Shown in pieces: positions 51,843 through 60,516 of a stretch of 64,000 bases of DNA. The first letter of the stretch is position 1. Every line of letters starts with the position of its first letter. The position numbers were made by a program, and so were the translations under genes. The DNA comes from DATEPR01 sp036273855 (GTDB lineage: Bacteria > Actinomycetota > Actinomycetes > Mycobacteriales > Pseudonocardiaceae), in assembly GCA_036273855.1 (NCBI GenBank), contig DASUGU010000090.1, positions 41,106-105,105 on the forward strand, read 5' to 3'. Under the pieces are notes generated by a model, which saw only the letters and a list, made by a program, of their open reading frames with translations, made no database searches and was not told the origin of the DNA.

Positions 51843-51899
51843 CCGGCCAGGGTCACCCCGATCGGCCGCGTCCGCATCACCTCGCGCAGGTGAGCCGCC

Positions 51900-52127
51900 C
51901 TACGGCACCGGCAGCCGCTCCCGCACGGCCGTGGCGAGCGCCGTGATGGTGGGGGTCGCCAGGAACACGTCGGCGATGTCCACGCCGTAGTCCAACTGGA
52001 GCTTGCTGACGATCTCGACGGCCACCAGCGAGTCCGCGCCCCGGGCGACCAGGTCGTCGTCCGCGTGCAGATCGGTGACGCCCATCGCGTCGCGGCAGAC
52101 AACGGCCACGGCCGATGCGATGTCCCG
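51900..52127 (-). CDS. Stand-alone acyl/peptidyl carrier protein
   Basis: This 75-residue carrier has the 4'-phosphopantetheine attachment Ser in ARGADSLVAVEIVSKLQLDYG and C-terminal helices (IADVFLATPTITALATAV). I choose the GTG at 52127 because it gives the standard carrier length and has AAGGTGGGGAG upstream; the frame is open to 52196. The divergent adenylation-condensation protein lacks a carrier domain, so this protein is its likely partner in trans. Confidence 0.85.
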   Translation of the reverse strand, partial: RDIASAVAVVCRDAMGVTDLHADDDLVARGADSLVAVEIVSKLQLDYGVDIADVFLATPTITALATAVRERLPVP

Positions 52128-52299
52128 CACCGCTCCCCACCTTTCGCCGATACCGGAAATAGGCGGCGAGGTTATCGCTTCGGACCGTGCCGTCACACGA
52201 CACTACCGTTCCGTGGATCGCGACCGGCGTTTCCGGATGTAAGTTTCATCCTGCGAACTCCATGGCCAGGCCCGGGAAGCGGGCGCGGCGCGGAACTCC

Positions 52300-52329
52300 T
52301 TGACAGTGCATGGATGCCGCCAGTAGCGT
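52300..52329 (+). promoter_or_regulatory. Promoter of the biosynthetic operon
   Basis: TTGACA (52300-52305) and TAGCGT (52324-52329) are separated by 18 bases, about 90 bases before the aldolase start. The rest of the 290-base gap between 52128 and 52418 shows no gene. Confidence 0.6.
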
Positions 52330-52418
52330 CCACGCGCCATCGGGGGCGGCACATTTCTTCTTTTGTTGTCACGTGGCACGGCCCCGTGACTCCGCACGGA
52401 TTCCCGGGGGTGTTCGTC

Positions 52419-53213
52419 GTGTCTTCTCCTGGCAAAACGAGAAGGCTGCACCGGTTGTTGCCGACCGCGGGGCGCGGTGTGCTGCTACCGGTCGACCAAC
52501 CGTTCACGGTCGGCCCGCTGCCCGGACTGGTCGACCCGCGCCGGGACCTGCCCCGGCTGCTCGCCGGCCGGCCGGACGCCGTCATCGCGCACCGGGGCCT
52601 GATCGCCCAGGGCCTGCTCGCCGACAGCCGCTCGGCGGTCGTGCAGCACCTGTCCGCCGCGACCACGCTGTCCCACCGGGCCGACGCCAAGACGCTGCTC
52701 ACCGGCGTGACCGACGCGCTGCACCTGGGCGTGGACGCCGTATCGGTGCACATCTCGTTCGGTGATCCGGAGGAGCCGGCCATGCTCGCGGCCGCCGGGC
52801 GGGTGGCCGCCTGTTGCGACGAGTGGGGCCTGCCGCTGCTGATCATGGCCTACGTGGCCGGTGTGGCGCCGGACCGCGAACCTGCCAAGATCGCGCACGC
52901 CGCGAGGGTGGCCGCGGAGATCGGCGCCGACGTGGTCAAGGTGCCCTACACCGGATGCGTGGACAGCTTCGCCACCGTCGTCGCGTCCTGTTTCGTACCC
53001 GTGGTGGTGGCCGGTGGCGCCAAGGCGGACTGGTCCCGGGTGCTCGCCGACGTGTCCCAGGCCGTCACCGCGGGCGCCCGTGGCGTGTGCGTCGGCCGCA
53101 ACGTGTTCCAGCACGACGATCCCCGTACCGCCCTGGCCGCACTGCGGGCCGTCGTGCACGGCGAGCCAACGGCCGGCCGGCCCGAACCCGCGAAGGTGCC
53201 CGCCCATGTCTGA
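52419..53213 (+). CDS. GriI-like class I aldolase (ADH-synthase / 3,4-AHBA pathway)
   Basis: This 264-residue aldolase belongs to the 2-amino-3,7-dideoxy-hept-6-ulosonate synthase family. It starts SSPGKTRRLHRLL, has LLIMAYVAG and the Schiff-base Lys in ADVVKVPYTGCVDSF, and ends with GVCVGRNVFQHDDP. GriI condenses aspartate semialdehyde with dihydroxyacetone phosphate, the first step to 3-amino-4-hydroxybenzoic acid. The usual DHG near the N-terminus is DQP here. I use the GTG at 52419; a GTG at 52410 is also in frame. The stop overlaps the next gene by eight bases. Confidence 0.85.
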   Translation: MSSPGKTRRLHRLLPTAGRGVLLPVDQPFTVGPLPGLVDPRRDLPRLLAGRPDAVIAHRGLIAQGLLADSRSAVVQHLSAATTLSHRADAKTLLTGVTDALHLGVDAVSVHISFGDPEEPAMLAAAGRVAACCDEWGLPLLIMAYVAGVAPDREPAKIAHAARVAAEIGADVVKVPYTGCVDSFATVVASCFVPVVVAGGAKADWSRVLADVSQAVTAGARGVCVGRNVFQHDDPRTALAALRAVVHGEPTAGRPEPAKVPAHV

Positions 53214-54300
53214 CCGCAGGGCGCCCGTCTGGTGCGACCTCACCACAGCGGGTGACACGTTCCCCGACGTGCTCGCCGCCGTCCTGCAGGCACCGATCGA
53301 GGGTGTCCTGGTGCGACCGGACCAGGCGGCCGGGCTGACGCTGCCGCCGAGGGTCGAGTTGTGCGTGCTGGTCACGTCGGCGGCCGACGTCGACCGCCTG
53401 GACGACGTCAAACCGGACACCGCCATCGCGGCCACACCCGAGCTGGCCACCGGTGCGCGTTGTGGCGCGCTCGTGGAGGTGACCGACGAGGCCAGCATGC
53501 TGCGGGCCGTCGAGCTGACGTCGCTGGGCACCGTCGTGGTGTCCTTCCGGGACACCACGAACATCCCGCTGGAACTGATCGTCGCGGAGGCACAGCTGCG
53601 CGGGTCGCGGGTGGTGAAGGTGGTGCGGTCGGTCGAGGACGCGATCGTGGCCAGCGGTGTGCTGGAACGCGGCCCGGCCGCCGTGCTGGTGGCGGCGGCC
53701 GACGTGGCGATGGTCGGCGAGCTGTCCAGGGCGCTGCTGGCCAGGGACTCGGTCCAGCTCGACCTGCGGGAGGCCGAGGTGGTGCGCACCGAGTCGGTCG
53801 GCATGGGCACCCGGGCGTGTGTGGACACGGTGTCGCTGTTCGACGCGGACGAGGGCATCCTCACCGGTTCCACGTCCGGCGGCGGCATCCTGGTGTGCGC
53901 CGAGGTGCACTACCTGCCCTACATGAACCTGCGCCCGTTCCGGGTGAACGCGGGCGGCGTCCACATGTACGCGTGGGGACCGGACGGCCGCACGCCCTAC
54001 CTGAGCGATCTGGGCGCCGGCGAGCGGCTGCTCGCGGTCAACACGGCCGGTCGGGCCCGACCGGTGGTGGTGGGCCGGATCAAGGCGGAGGTGCGGCCGT
54101 TGCGGCTGATCGAGTGCCGCGCGGACGAGACGACGATCAACGTGTTCCTGCAGGACGACTGGCACGTGCGCGTCTTCGACAGCGCCGGAACGGTCCGCAA
54201 CTCGACGGACATCCGGGTCGGCGACCGTCTACTGTGCACACTCGACCGGCCGGGCAGGCACGTCGGCATCCCGGTGACCGAGACGATCGCCGAGTTCTGA
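53206..54300 (+). CDS. GriH-like 3-dehydroquinate synthase II family protein
   Basis: This 364-residue protein contains the family block GMGTRACVDTVSLFDADEG, then TGSTSGGGILVCAEVHYLP, RPFRVNAGGVHMYAWGPDGR and LSDLGAGERLLAVN. GriH converts the GriI product into 3-amino-4-hydroxybenzoic acid by oxidative deamination and cyclisation-aromatisation. The adjacent aldolase makes this reading strong. The ATG at 53206 overlaps the aldolase gene, and its stop overlaps the next start (TGATG). Confidence 0.88.
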   Translation: MSDRRAPVWCDLTTAGDTFPDVLAAVLQAPIEGVLVRPDQAAGLTLPPRVELCVLVTSAADVDRLDDVKPDTAIAATPELATGARCGALVEVTDEASMLRAVELTSLGTVVVSFRDTTNIPLELIVAEAQLRGSRVVKVVRSVEDAIVASGVLERGPAAVLVAAADVAMVGELSRALLARDSVQLDLREAEVVRTESVGMGTRACVDTVSLFDADEGILTGSTSGGGILVCAEVHYLPYMNLRPFRVNAGGVHMYAWGPDGRTPYLSDLGAGERLLAVNTAGRARPVVVGRIKAEVRPLRLIECRADETTINVFLQDDWHVRVFDSAGTVRNSTDIRVGDRLLCTLDRPGRHVGIPVTETIAEF

Positions 54301-57125
54301 TGGACCTCGTCGCCCTGCTGGAGCAGCACCGCCCGGACCGGCTGGCCGTCGCCACCGCGTCGGCCGCACTGACCTACGCCGAACTGCTTACCGCCGCCCG
54401 CGACCACACCCCGTGCCGCGCCCTGGTGGCCCGCGCCGCGATCGGGACGGCGGTGGCGCTCGTCGCTGCCGTCATCGCCGACGACACGCTCGTGGTGATC
54501 GACCCGGCCGCGCCCGAACCGGAGGTGGCGCGCACGCTGGACCGGTTCGACCGCGACGGCCTGCCGTCCGGGCTCGGCCTGTCCACGTCCGGGGTGACCG
54601 GTGAGCCGAGATCCGTGGTCCGCCCGTGGTCTTCGGTGGCCGCCAACGCGGCCGCGTTCGCCGACGGGCTCGGGCTGACCTCCGACGACGTGGTGCTGAC
54701 GACGTCGGCGATGCACCACAGCTACGCCGTGTCCGCCGGGCTGTGCGGTGCGCTGGCCGCGGGCGCGTCGTTCGTCGCGCCGGGTGGCCTGGTCTCCCCC
54801 GCCGTCCTGGCCGGCCACATCGACACCTACCGGGTGACGGTGCTGCTCAGCGTGCCGATGCTGTACCGCTGGTACACGGCGGGCGTGCCGACCGCGCACC
54901 CGCCCCGGCTGTGCGTGTCGGCCGGTGCCCCGATCGGCGCCGACCTGCGGGCCGCGTGGGACAAGAACGTCGGCTGGCCGCTGGTCGAGCACTACGGCAC
55001 GTCCGAGCTGGGCCAACTCACCGTCGCCACGCCGGAGGACGGTGGCACGGTCGGCGGGCCGCTGCGCGGCATCCGGGCGCGCGCCACGCTGCCCACCGAC
55101 ACCGGCGACCACGAACTCGAAGTTGCGGTGGACGGCCCGCCCGCCGTGCTGCTGGACTCCCCGCCACGGCCGCTCACCGGCTGGGTGGCCACCGGGGACA
55201 CCGGTGTGGTCGACGACGAGGGCCGGGTGACCATCACCGGCCGGCTGGGCGACACGGTGAACGTCGGCGGCAAGAAGGTGGCGCTGCGCGAGGTGGAGGA
55301 CGTGCTGCGCGCGCTGCCCGGCGTGCGGGATGCCGCTGTCGTGACCTACGGCGACGACCCGATGGTGCCGAAGCTGTGCGGTTTCGTGGAGTCCGACGGG
55401 GAGTTCGACGAGTCGGCGGTGCTGGCCGCGGTGCGGGAACGGTTGGCGCCACACAAGGTGCCCAGGCGGGTGGTGCGGCTGCCCGGTCTGCCGAAGACCG
55501 GTTCGGGCAAGGTGCGCCGCCGCGACCTGCGCCTGCTGGTCACCCCCGAGACGGTGGACGTGCCGTTCGCCGGTCCGGGCGCCGGGTTGAGCCCGCTCAC
55601 CTGGGGTGGGCGGGCCATCCGGCGCTCGATCGACTGGCTCGGCACCGAGGCCCACTACTTCAACGACCGGCACGTCCTGCCGCTCCCGGACGGCATCGCG
55701 CTGGCCACGGTGACCGGTGCCCTGGCCGCGCTGGTGTCGCGGCACCAGGCGATGCGCGCCCACTACCCGACCGTCGACGGGGACGTCGTCCTGCGGGTGG
55801 CAGGCGAGGGCACGCTGCCGGTGACCGTCTACTCGCTACCGCAGGGCGACGCTCGGGAGTTCGCGGAGCGGGTGGCGCGGGAGTCCGGCCGGGTTTTGTT
55901 CGGCGAGAACGAGTTGCCGCTGCGGTGTGCCGTGGTGCGGTCGGCGGGCGTACCGAGGTTCCTGGTGCTGGTGCTGTCCCACCAGTCCATCGACGCGTGG
56001 ACGGTGGACATCCTGCTGGACGAGCTGCGCCGGCTGTGGGCGGGCGAAGCGTTGCCCGAACACCCGTGGCAGTTGCTGGACCAGGCGGCCGACGAGGCCA
56101 CCGGTGACAGCCACCGGCGTGGCGAGGCGGCGCTCCGGCGCTGGGCGGCGTTCTACGCCACGGCCGACGCGGCCATGTTCGACCTGCCCGCCCGGCCGCC
56201 CGAACCGAAGCCGATCCGCTCGGTGATCATGACGTCACCGGCCACCGAACTGGCCAGCAGGCTCGTCGCCGCCCGGCTGGGCGTCAGCACATCGGTGGCA
56301 CTGACCGGGATCGTCGCCGCCGTGCTCGGCCACCTCACCGGCCATCAGCGAGTGACCCTGCTGCTGATCTCGGCCAACCGGTTCGACAGGAGGCGGCGCG
56401 GCCTGGTGGCGCCGCTGGTGCAGGACGTGCTGTGCCAGGTGGACCTGGCGGGCGACCTGGACGCGGTCATCCGCGACACCGCCCGGCGAACCCTGATGGC
56501 GCACGCCAACGCCTGCTACGACCCGGCCGCCGAGTCACGGGTGCGGCGGGAGGCCGAACTGGCCAGAGGCGTGTGCTTCGACTTCCACGCGGCGATCGTC
56601 AACGACGTCCGGCTGCGTGGGGCCGGTGACGGGCCGGCCGGCAGCGATCCGGCGGCGCTGCTCGGAAAGACGGCGTTCGAGGACGGTTCGAGCTGGGCCC
56701 GGCAGAACACCAAGTTCTTCGTTCGGATCATCCGCTCCCCCGACACCTGCCGGATCGAGCTGATGGCCGACACCCGGTACGTCCCGCTCGCCGACATCCG
56801 GCCGGTGCTGAGCGCGATCGAGGCGGTCACCGTGGCGGCCGCGAACGGCCCGGTGCCGGTCGCGGCGCTGTGCCCGGCGCCGCTGCCGCGCGGCGACACG
56901 TGGGTGCGGTGTGCCGCCGGGTGGGTGGACACCGTGGCGCTGGCCGACTTGGTGCGCGGCCAACCGTGGTGTGCGGACGCCCGGGTCGAACTGGTCGACG
57001 GTGTGCTGACCGCGTACGTGCGGACCGACCAGTCGCCGGCCTTCGTGCGCGAGGCCGTCGTGGCGGCGTTGCGCGGCTCGACGGTGGCCGTCGCACCGGA
57101 ACGCCACGTCGTCGAGCCATGCTGA
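54300..57125 (+). CDS. Two-domain adenylation-condensation (A-C) nonribosomal peptide synthetase-like protein
   Basis: This 941-residue protein has an adenylation domain to about residue 425 (LSTSGVTGEPRSVV, VEHYGTSELG, GRLGDTVNVGGKK, LPKTGSGKVRRRDL with the catalytic Lys). A condensation domain follows from about 435 (LSHQSIDAWTVDIL in place of HHxxxDG, second His and Asp kept). There is no carrier or thioesterase domain. It probably activates an aminohydroxybenzoate, loads it on the separate carrier protein and joins it to a nucleophile or second unit. Fifth-position Lys of the AMP loop is Arg. The A-C order without T is unusual. Confidence 0.85.
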   Translation: MDLVALLEQHRPDRLAVATASAALTYAELLTAARDHTPCRALVARAAIGTAVALVAAVIADDTLVVIDPAAPEPEVARTLDRFDRDGLPSGLGLSTSGVTGEPRSVVRPWSSVAANAAAFADGLGLTSDDVVLTTSAMHHSYAVSAGLCGALAAGASFVAPGGLVSPAVLAGHIDTYRVTVLLSVPMLYRWYTAGVPTAHPPRLCVSAGAPIGADLRAAWDKNVGWPLVEHYGTSELGQLTVATPEDGGTVGGPLRGIRARATLPTDTGDHELEVAVDGPPAVLLDSPPRPLTGWVATGDTGVVDDEGRVTITGRLGDTVNVGGKKVALREVEDVLRALPGVRDAAVVTYGDDPMVPKLCGFVESDGEFDESAVLAAVRERLAPHKVPRRVVRLPGLPKTGSGKVRRRDLRLLVTPETVDVPFAGPGAGLSPLTWGGRAIRRSIDWLGTEAHYFNDRHVLPLPDGIALATVTGALAALVSRHQAMRAHYPTVDGDVVLRVAGEGTLPVTVYSLPQGDAREFAERVARESGRVLFGENELPLRCAVVRSAGVPRFLVLVLSHQSIDAWTVDILLDELRRLWAGEALPEHPWQLLDQAADEATGDSHRRGEAALRRWAAFYATADAAMFDLPARPPEPKPIRSVIMTSPATELASRLVAARLGVSTSVALTGIVAAVLGHLTGHQRVTLLLISANRFDRRRRGLVAPLVQDVLCQVDLAGDLDAVIRDTARRTLMAHANACYDPAAESRVRREAELARGVCFDFHAAIVNDVRLRGAGDGPAGSDPAALLGKTAFEDGSSWARQNTKFFVRIIRSPDTCRIELMADTRYVPLADIRPVLSAIEAVTVAAANGPVPVAALCPAPLPRGDTWVRCAAGWVDTVALADLVRGQPWCADARVELVDGVLTAYVRTDQSPAFVREAVVAALRGSTVAVAPERHVVEPC

Positions 57126-58324
57126 ACGGCTACCGCGCCGTCCTCGCCCGGCCGGCCGCGCGGGCGTTCTGCGCCACCGGTTTCGTCGCCCGGCTGCCGG
57201 TCGCGATGACCGGCGTCGCCGTCGTGTTCCTCGCCCACGACGCGACCGGTTCCTACGCCGTGGCCGGTGTGCTGAACGCGATCGCCATCTGCTGTTCCGC
57301 CGTCACGGGCCCGATGTTCGGCCGGCTGGTCGACCGGTTCGGGCAGACGACGGTGCTGCTGCCCCTGGTGATCGCGCACGTTGCGGCACTTGCCGGTCAG
57401 GTGGCGGCGGCCGTCGGCCACGCACCGGTCGTCGTGCTGTGCCTGACGTCCGTCCCGGTCGGCGCGCTCACGCCCGCGATCGGCGCGTTCACCAGGGCCC
57501 GCTGGTCGAACCTGCTCGGTGGCACGCCCGACCTGAACCGCGCCTACGCGCTGGAGTCCGTGCTGGACGACGTGGCCTTCACCGTGGGACCGGTGCTGGG
57601 CACGGCGTTGTCTGTGTGGCACGCCTCGGCCGGGCTGCTGGCGGCGGGCGCCATCGAACTGGTGTCCGGCACCACGTTCGCCTTGCAGCGCAAGACGATC
57701 CCGAAGCCCACACCGGGAGTACGCCGACACCTGCTGGCGACACTGCGGTCGGCCGAGTCGGTCCGCCTGCTGGTCACGGTGTTCGCGGTCGGCACCATGC
57801 TCGGCACGCTCAACGTGTCGCTCGTCGCGTTCACCCAGCAACGGCACGCGGCGGGTGCGGCGGGCTGGCTGCTCGGCGGGTTCGCCGGGGCGAGCCTGGT
57901 GGTCGGCCTGGCCATCGGGCAGCGGCCGTGGCGTCGCGACCCGGCCGGCCGGTACCGGCTCGCGCTGCTCTACCTCGCCGTGGTGACGATTCCGCTGCCG
58001 TTGGCGCCTTCCGTTCCGGCCATGGCGATCGCGGTGATCGCCGCCGGTTCCGGAGTGTCGCCGACCCTGGTCTCCGCCTACACCACCACCGAACGCTCGG
58101 CTCCGCCTGGCGCGCTCGCCGAGACGCTCACCTGGACGGTCACCGCGCTGACCGGCGGTTCGGCGGCTGGTGCCGCGCTGTCGGGCTGGATCGTGGACGG
58201 CCACGACCCACGGTTGGGCCTGTTCGCGGGCACTGTCGCGGCATGGCTGGCCGTGCTGGTGATGGCCCGCCGCCGGGCACCGGTCACGGTGAGCCATCCG
58301 TCCGAAGTGGACGTCAGGGCGTAG
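57119..58324 (+). CDS. MFS transporter
   Basis: This 401-residue membrane protein has about twelve hydrophobic segments and the loop GRLVDRFGQT typical of the major facilitator superfamily. It probably exports the product of the preceding genes. The ATG at 57119 overlaps the synthetase stop by seven bases. Its stop lies 11 bases inside the convergent acyltransferase gene. Confidence 0.9.
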   Translation: MLNGYRAVLARPAARAFCATGFVARLPVAMTGVAVVFLAHDATGSYAVAGVLNAIAICCSAVTGPMFGRLVDRFGQTTVLLPLVIAHVAALAGQVAAAVGHAPVVVLCLTSVPVGALTPAIGAFTRARWSNLLGGTPDLNRAYALESVLDDVAFTVGPVLGTALSVWHASAGLLAAGAIELVSGTTFALQRKTIPKPTPGVRRHLLATLRSAESVRLLVTVFAVGTMLGTLNVSLVAFTQQRHAAGAAGWLLGGFAGASLVVGLAIGQRPWRRDPAGRYRLALLYLAVVTIPLPLAPSVPAMAIAVIAAGSGVSPTLVSAYTTTERSAPPGALAETLTWTVTALTGGSAAGAALSGWIVDGHDPRLGLFAGTVAAWLAVLVMARRRAPVTVSHPSEVDVRA

Positions 58325-59438
58325 GGTTCCAGCGCTTGGCCAGCCGGCGCGCCCACCGCATCGCCGGCCGTTCCAGCCACCGGAACCCGGCCTCGGCACC
58401 CAGGAACGTCGCCGCGACCGCGGCGACCAGCGCTCCCGGGTAGCCGATCAGCGGGTACAGCAGGTTCAGCACGGCGAATGCGAGCAGGCCGTGCAGCAGG
58501 TAGAGCGAGTAGCTGCGGTCGGCGACGTAGCCGACCAGCCGCACCGACCGCATCCGCCGCTCCGCGAGCAGCGCCGCGACGAACACGACGAACCCGATCG
58601 CCAGGTTCAGGTCGAGCGCGTGGTCGTTGCGGCCCATGCCGGGATCGCCGCCCCACACGTACTCGGCGGCCGCCACCGCGCCGAACACCAACCCGGCCCA
58701 CAACGGCACCCGCCTGCTCCACACCGCCCAGATCGCCTGCCCGAGCAGCAGCGCCGGCAGGTAGGAGAGATTGACGCCGAACAGGAAGTACGACGCGCCA
58801 CCCAGGTGCTCGGTGGCCATCACGACCGCGACCAGCACCAGCTCACCGCAGATCACCGGCCACACCCGACGGCGCATCAGCGGCAACGCCACGAGCAGCA
58901 GTGTGTAGAACAGCATCTCGATGATCAGCGTCCAACTGACGTCCACGAGCAGGACCGGCGGCGCGATCAGGTGATTGGCCAGCGTCAGGTTGGTGAGCAC
59001 GGTGACGGGGGTGACCGTGGTGATCTCCCCGGCCGTGGTCACCGGATGCAGGTGCGCCAGCAGCAACACGGCGGCCAGCAGCACCGATACCGCCAGCATC
59101 GGATAGATCCGCAGAAAACGCTTGATGGCGTACTGCCGGGGCCGTTCGGCGAAACCGGTGTGCGTCACGATGAAACCGCTGACCAGAAAGAACAGCACGA
59201 CACCGAAACGGCCGACCTGGAGTGCCAGATCCAGCGGGTGCGACGTGAATCCCTGGAGTACACCGGCGATCACCGAGTTCTCCCCGTGCTGGTGCAGGAA
59301 GATGCCCACCACGTGGCTGTAGATGACCAGACACACGGCCGCCGCGCGCAACAGGTCCAGGAACGCGAACCGATCCGACCGCGGCCTCGGTGTTTCGGGA
59401 GGCCGGACGGCCGGGGACACCACCACGTCGTCGCTCAC
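58314..59438 (-). CDS. Acyltransferase family 3 membrane protein
   Basis: This roughly 374-residue protein has about ten membrane segments and the family pattern FLDLLRAAAVCLVIYSHVVG (the conserved His), then FFLVSGFIVTHTGF and KRFLRIYPML. Such enzymes O-acylate cell-wall or exported sugars, or tailor antibiotics. I use the GTG at 59438 with GAGG upstream; the frame is open to 59570. It could modify the product of the adjacent cluster. Confidence 0.85.
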   Translation of the reverse strand: MSDDVVVSPAVRPPETPRPRSDRFAFLDLLRAAAVCLVIYSHVVGIFLHQHGENSVIAGVLQGFTSHPLDLALQVGRFGVVLFFLVSGFIVTHTGFAERPRQYAIKRFLRIYPMLAVSVLLAAVLLLAHLHPVTTAGEITTVTPVTVLTNLTLANHLIAPPVLLVDVSWTLIIEMLFYTLLLVALPLMRRRVWPVICGELVLVAVVMATEHLGGASYFLFGVNLSYLPALLLGQAIWAVWSRRVPLWAGLVFGAVAAAEYVWGGDPGMGRNDHALDLNLAIGFVVFVAALLAERRMRSVRLVGYVADRSYSLYLLHGLLAFAVLNLLYPLIGYPGALVAAVAATFLGAEAGFRWLERPAMRWARRLAKRWNPTP

Positions 59439-59559
59439 GGCGGTCACCTCACGTCGGTTCATCATCGACCATAACCAGGGAGAACTCGGCTGACCGCCGA
59501 TACGGCCAACCGTCGCCGTTACATACCGCCATGTCGAGGAGGATCCGGACAGGAGCGGT

Positions 59560-60170
59560 ATGGCGGGCACTGCGGCACCTCACACGGGGATTCTTCGGAT
59601 ACTCGGTGCAGCCGCGCAGCGGCCCGTAGGTGTCGGATTTCTCGTCGCCACCACCGACGGACCGGCGATCCTGACCTGCGCCCACGTGGTGTGTGCGGCA
59701 CTCGGGCTGCCCAGGGACCACGCCGAGGCGCCCACCGACCCGGTCACCGTCGGTCCCGCACTGCCCGATGGCCCCACGCTGACTGCCACGATCGGGTTCT
59801 GGCAGTCCTACGAGACCGGCGACATGGCCGCCCTGTGGCCCACCGGGGAGTTACCGCCGGCGCCACGCCGACGGCGCGCGGTGGACGAGTTCTGGGACCG
59901 GCGGTGCGCCGCTACGGCTTCCCCGCGGGCCACGACGACGGCGTCTGGGCGCAGGCCCGGCTGCTGGACCGGCAGGGCGGCGGGCTGATCATGGTGGAGG
60001 ACGACCGGCCGGCCGGCTTCACCGTCGCGCGCGGGTTCAGCGGCGGCCCGGCCTGGGACCCGGACACCGGTGGCGTACTGGGCATGGTCGCCGCCGTGGC
60101 GGGCGACCTGACGAAACGGACGTCGTTCCTCATTCCGGCGGCGATGCCGCTGGACCGGTGGCCCGCGCTG
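59560..60170 (+). pseudogene. Trypsin-like serine protease gene with an internal frameshift
   Basis: From the ATG at 59560 the frame gives GVGFLVATTDGPAILTCAHVV (catalytic His) and ETGDMAAL (catalytic Asp) and reaches VDEFWDR near 59905. The protease then continues in another frame: VRRYGFPAGHDDGVWAQARL and VARGFSGGPAWDPDTGGVLG with the catalytic Ser. One missing base near 59900-59906 splits the triad between frames. Beyond about 60170 no family sequence is clear. End coordinate approximate. Confidence 0.72.
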
Positions 60171-60507
60171 CGGGAACGACGGGCTGCTGTCGCTGCGGCC
60201 ACAACCGTGGACGGCGCACCTCTGCGCGATCGTCGGTCGGCAGGCCACCGAATCCGCCGAGTTGGCGGGCATTGCGCGGGACGGTCTGCCGACCACCGGG
60301 CGGCGGGCGCACGTCCGTCTCCCGGAACTGGCGGCACGCTTCGGCGGCCGCGCCGCGGACGCCGGTCAGCGCGGCGGCCAGTGATCCGGCGGCCGACTGG
60401 ACGTAGTCGCCCACCCGGGACGCCGGCAGCGCACCGGGTTCGTCGTCGGCGATCTCGACCAGCACCGACCCGCCGTGGGCGAGTTCCTGGCGCAGCAGCT
60501 CAGTCAC
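60130..60507 (-). CDS. Trypsin-co-occurring (Trypco1, CU044_2847-type) protein, probably truncated
   Basis: The first 63 residues (TELLRQELAHGGSVLVEIAD ... ALTGVRGAAAEACRQF) match the CU044_2847-type family known to occur with trypsin-like proteases. After that the normal EFGV-type strand is absent, and the frame runs into low-complexity Pro/Arg sequence antisense to the protease remnant. The functional gene probably ended near 60318. GTG start at 60507. Confidence 0.6.
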   Translation of the reverse strand: MTELLRQELAHGGSVLVEIADDEPGALPASRVGDYVQSAAGSLAAALTGVRGAAAEACRQFRETDVRPPPGGRQTVPRNARQLGGFGGLPTDDRAEVRRPRLWPQRQQPVVPAARATGPAASPPE

Positions 60508-60516
60508 CCGGCCACC

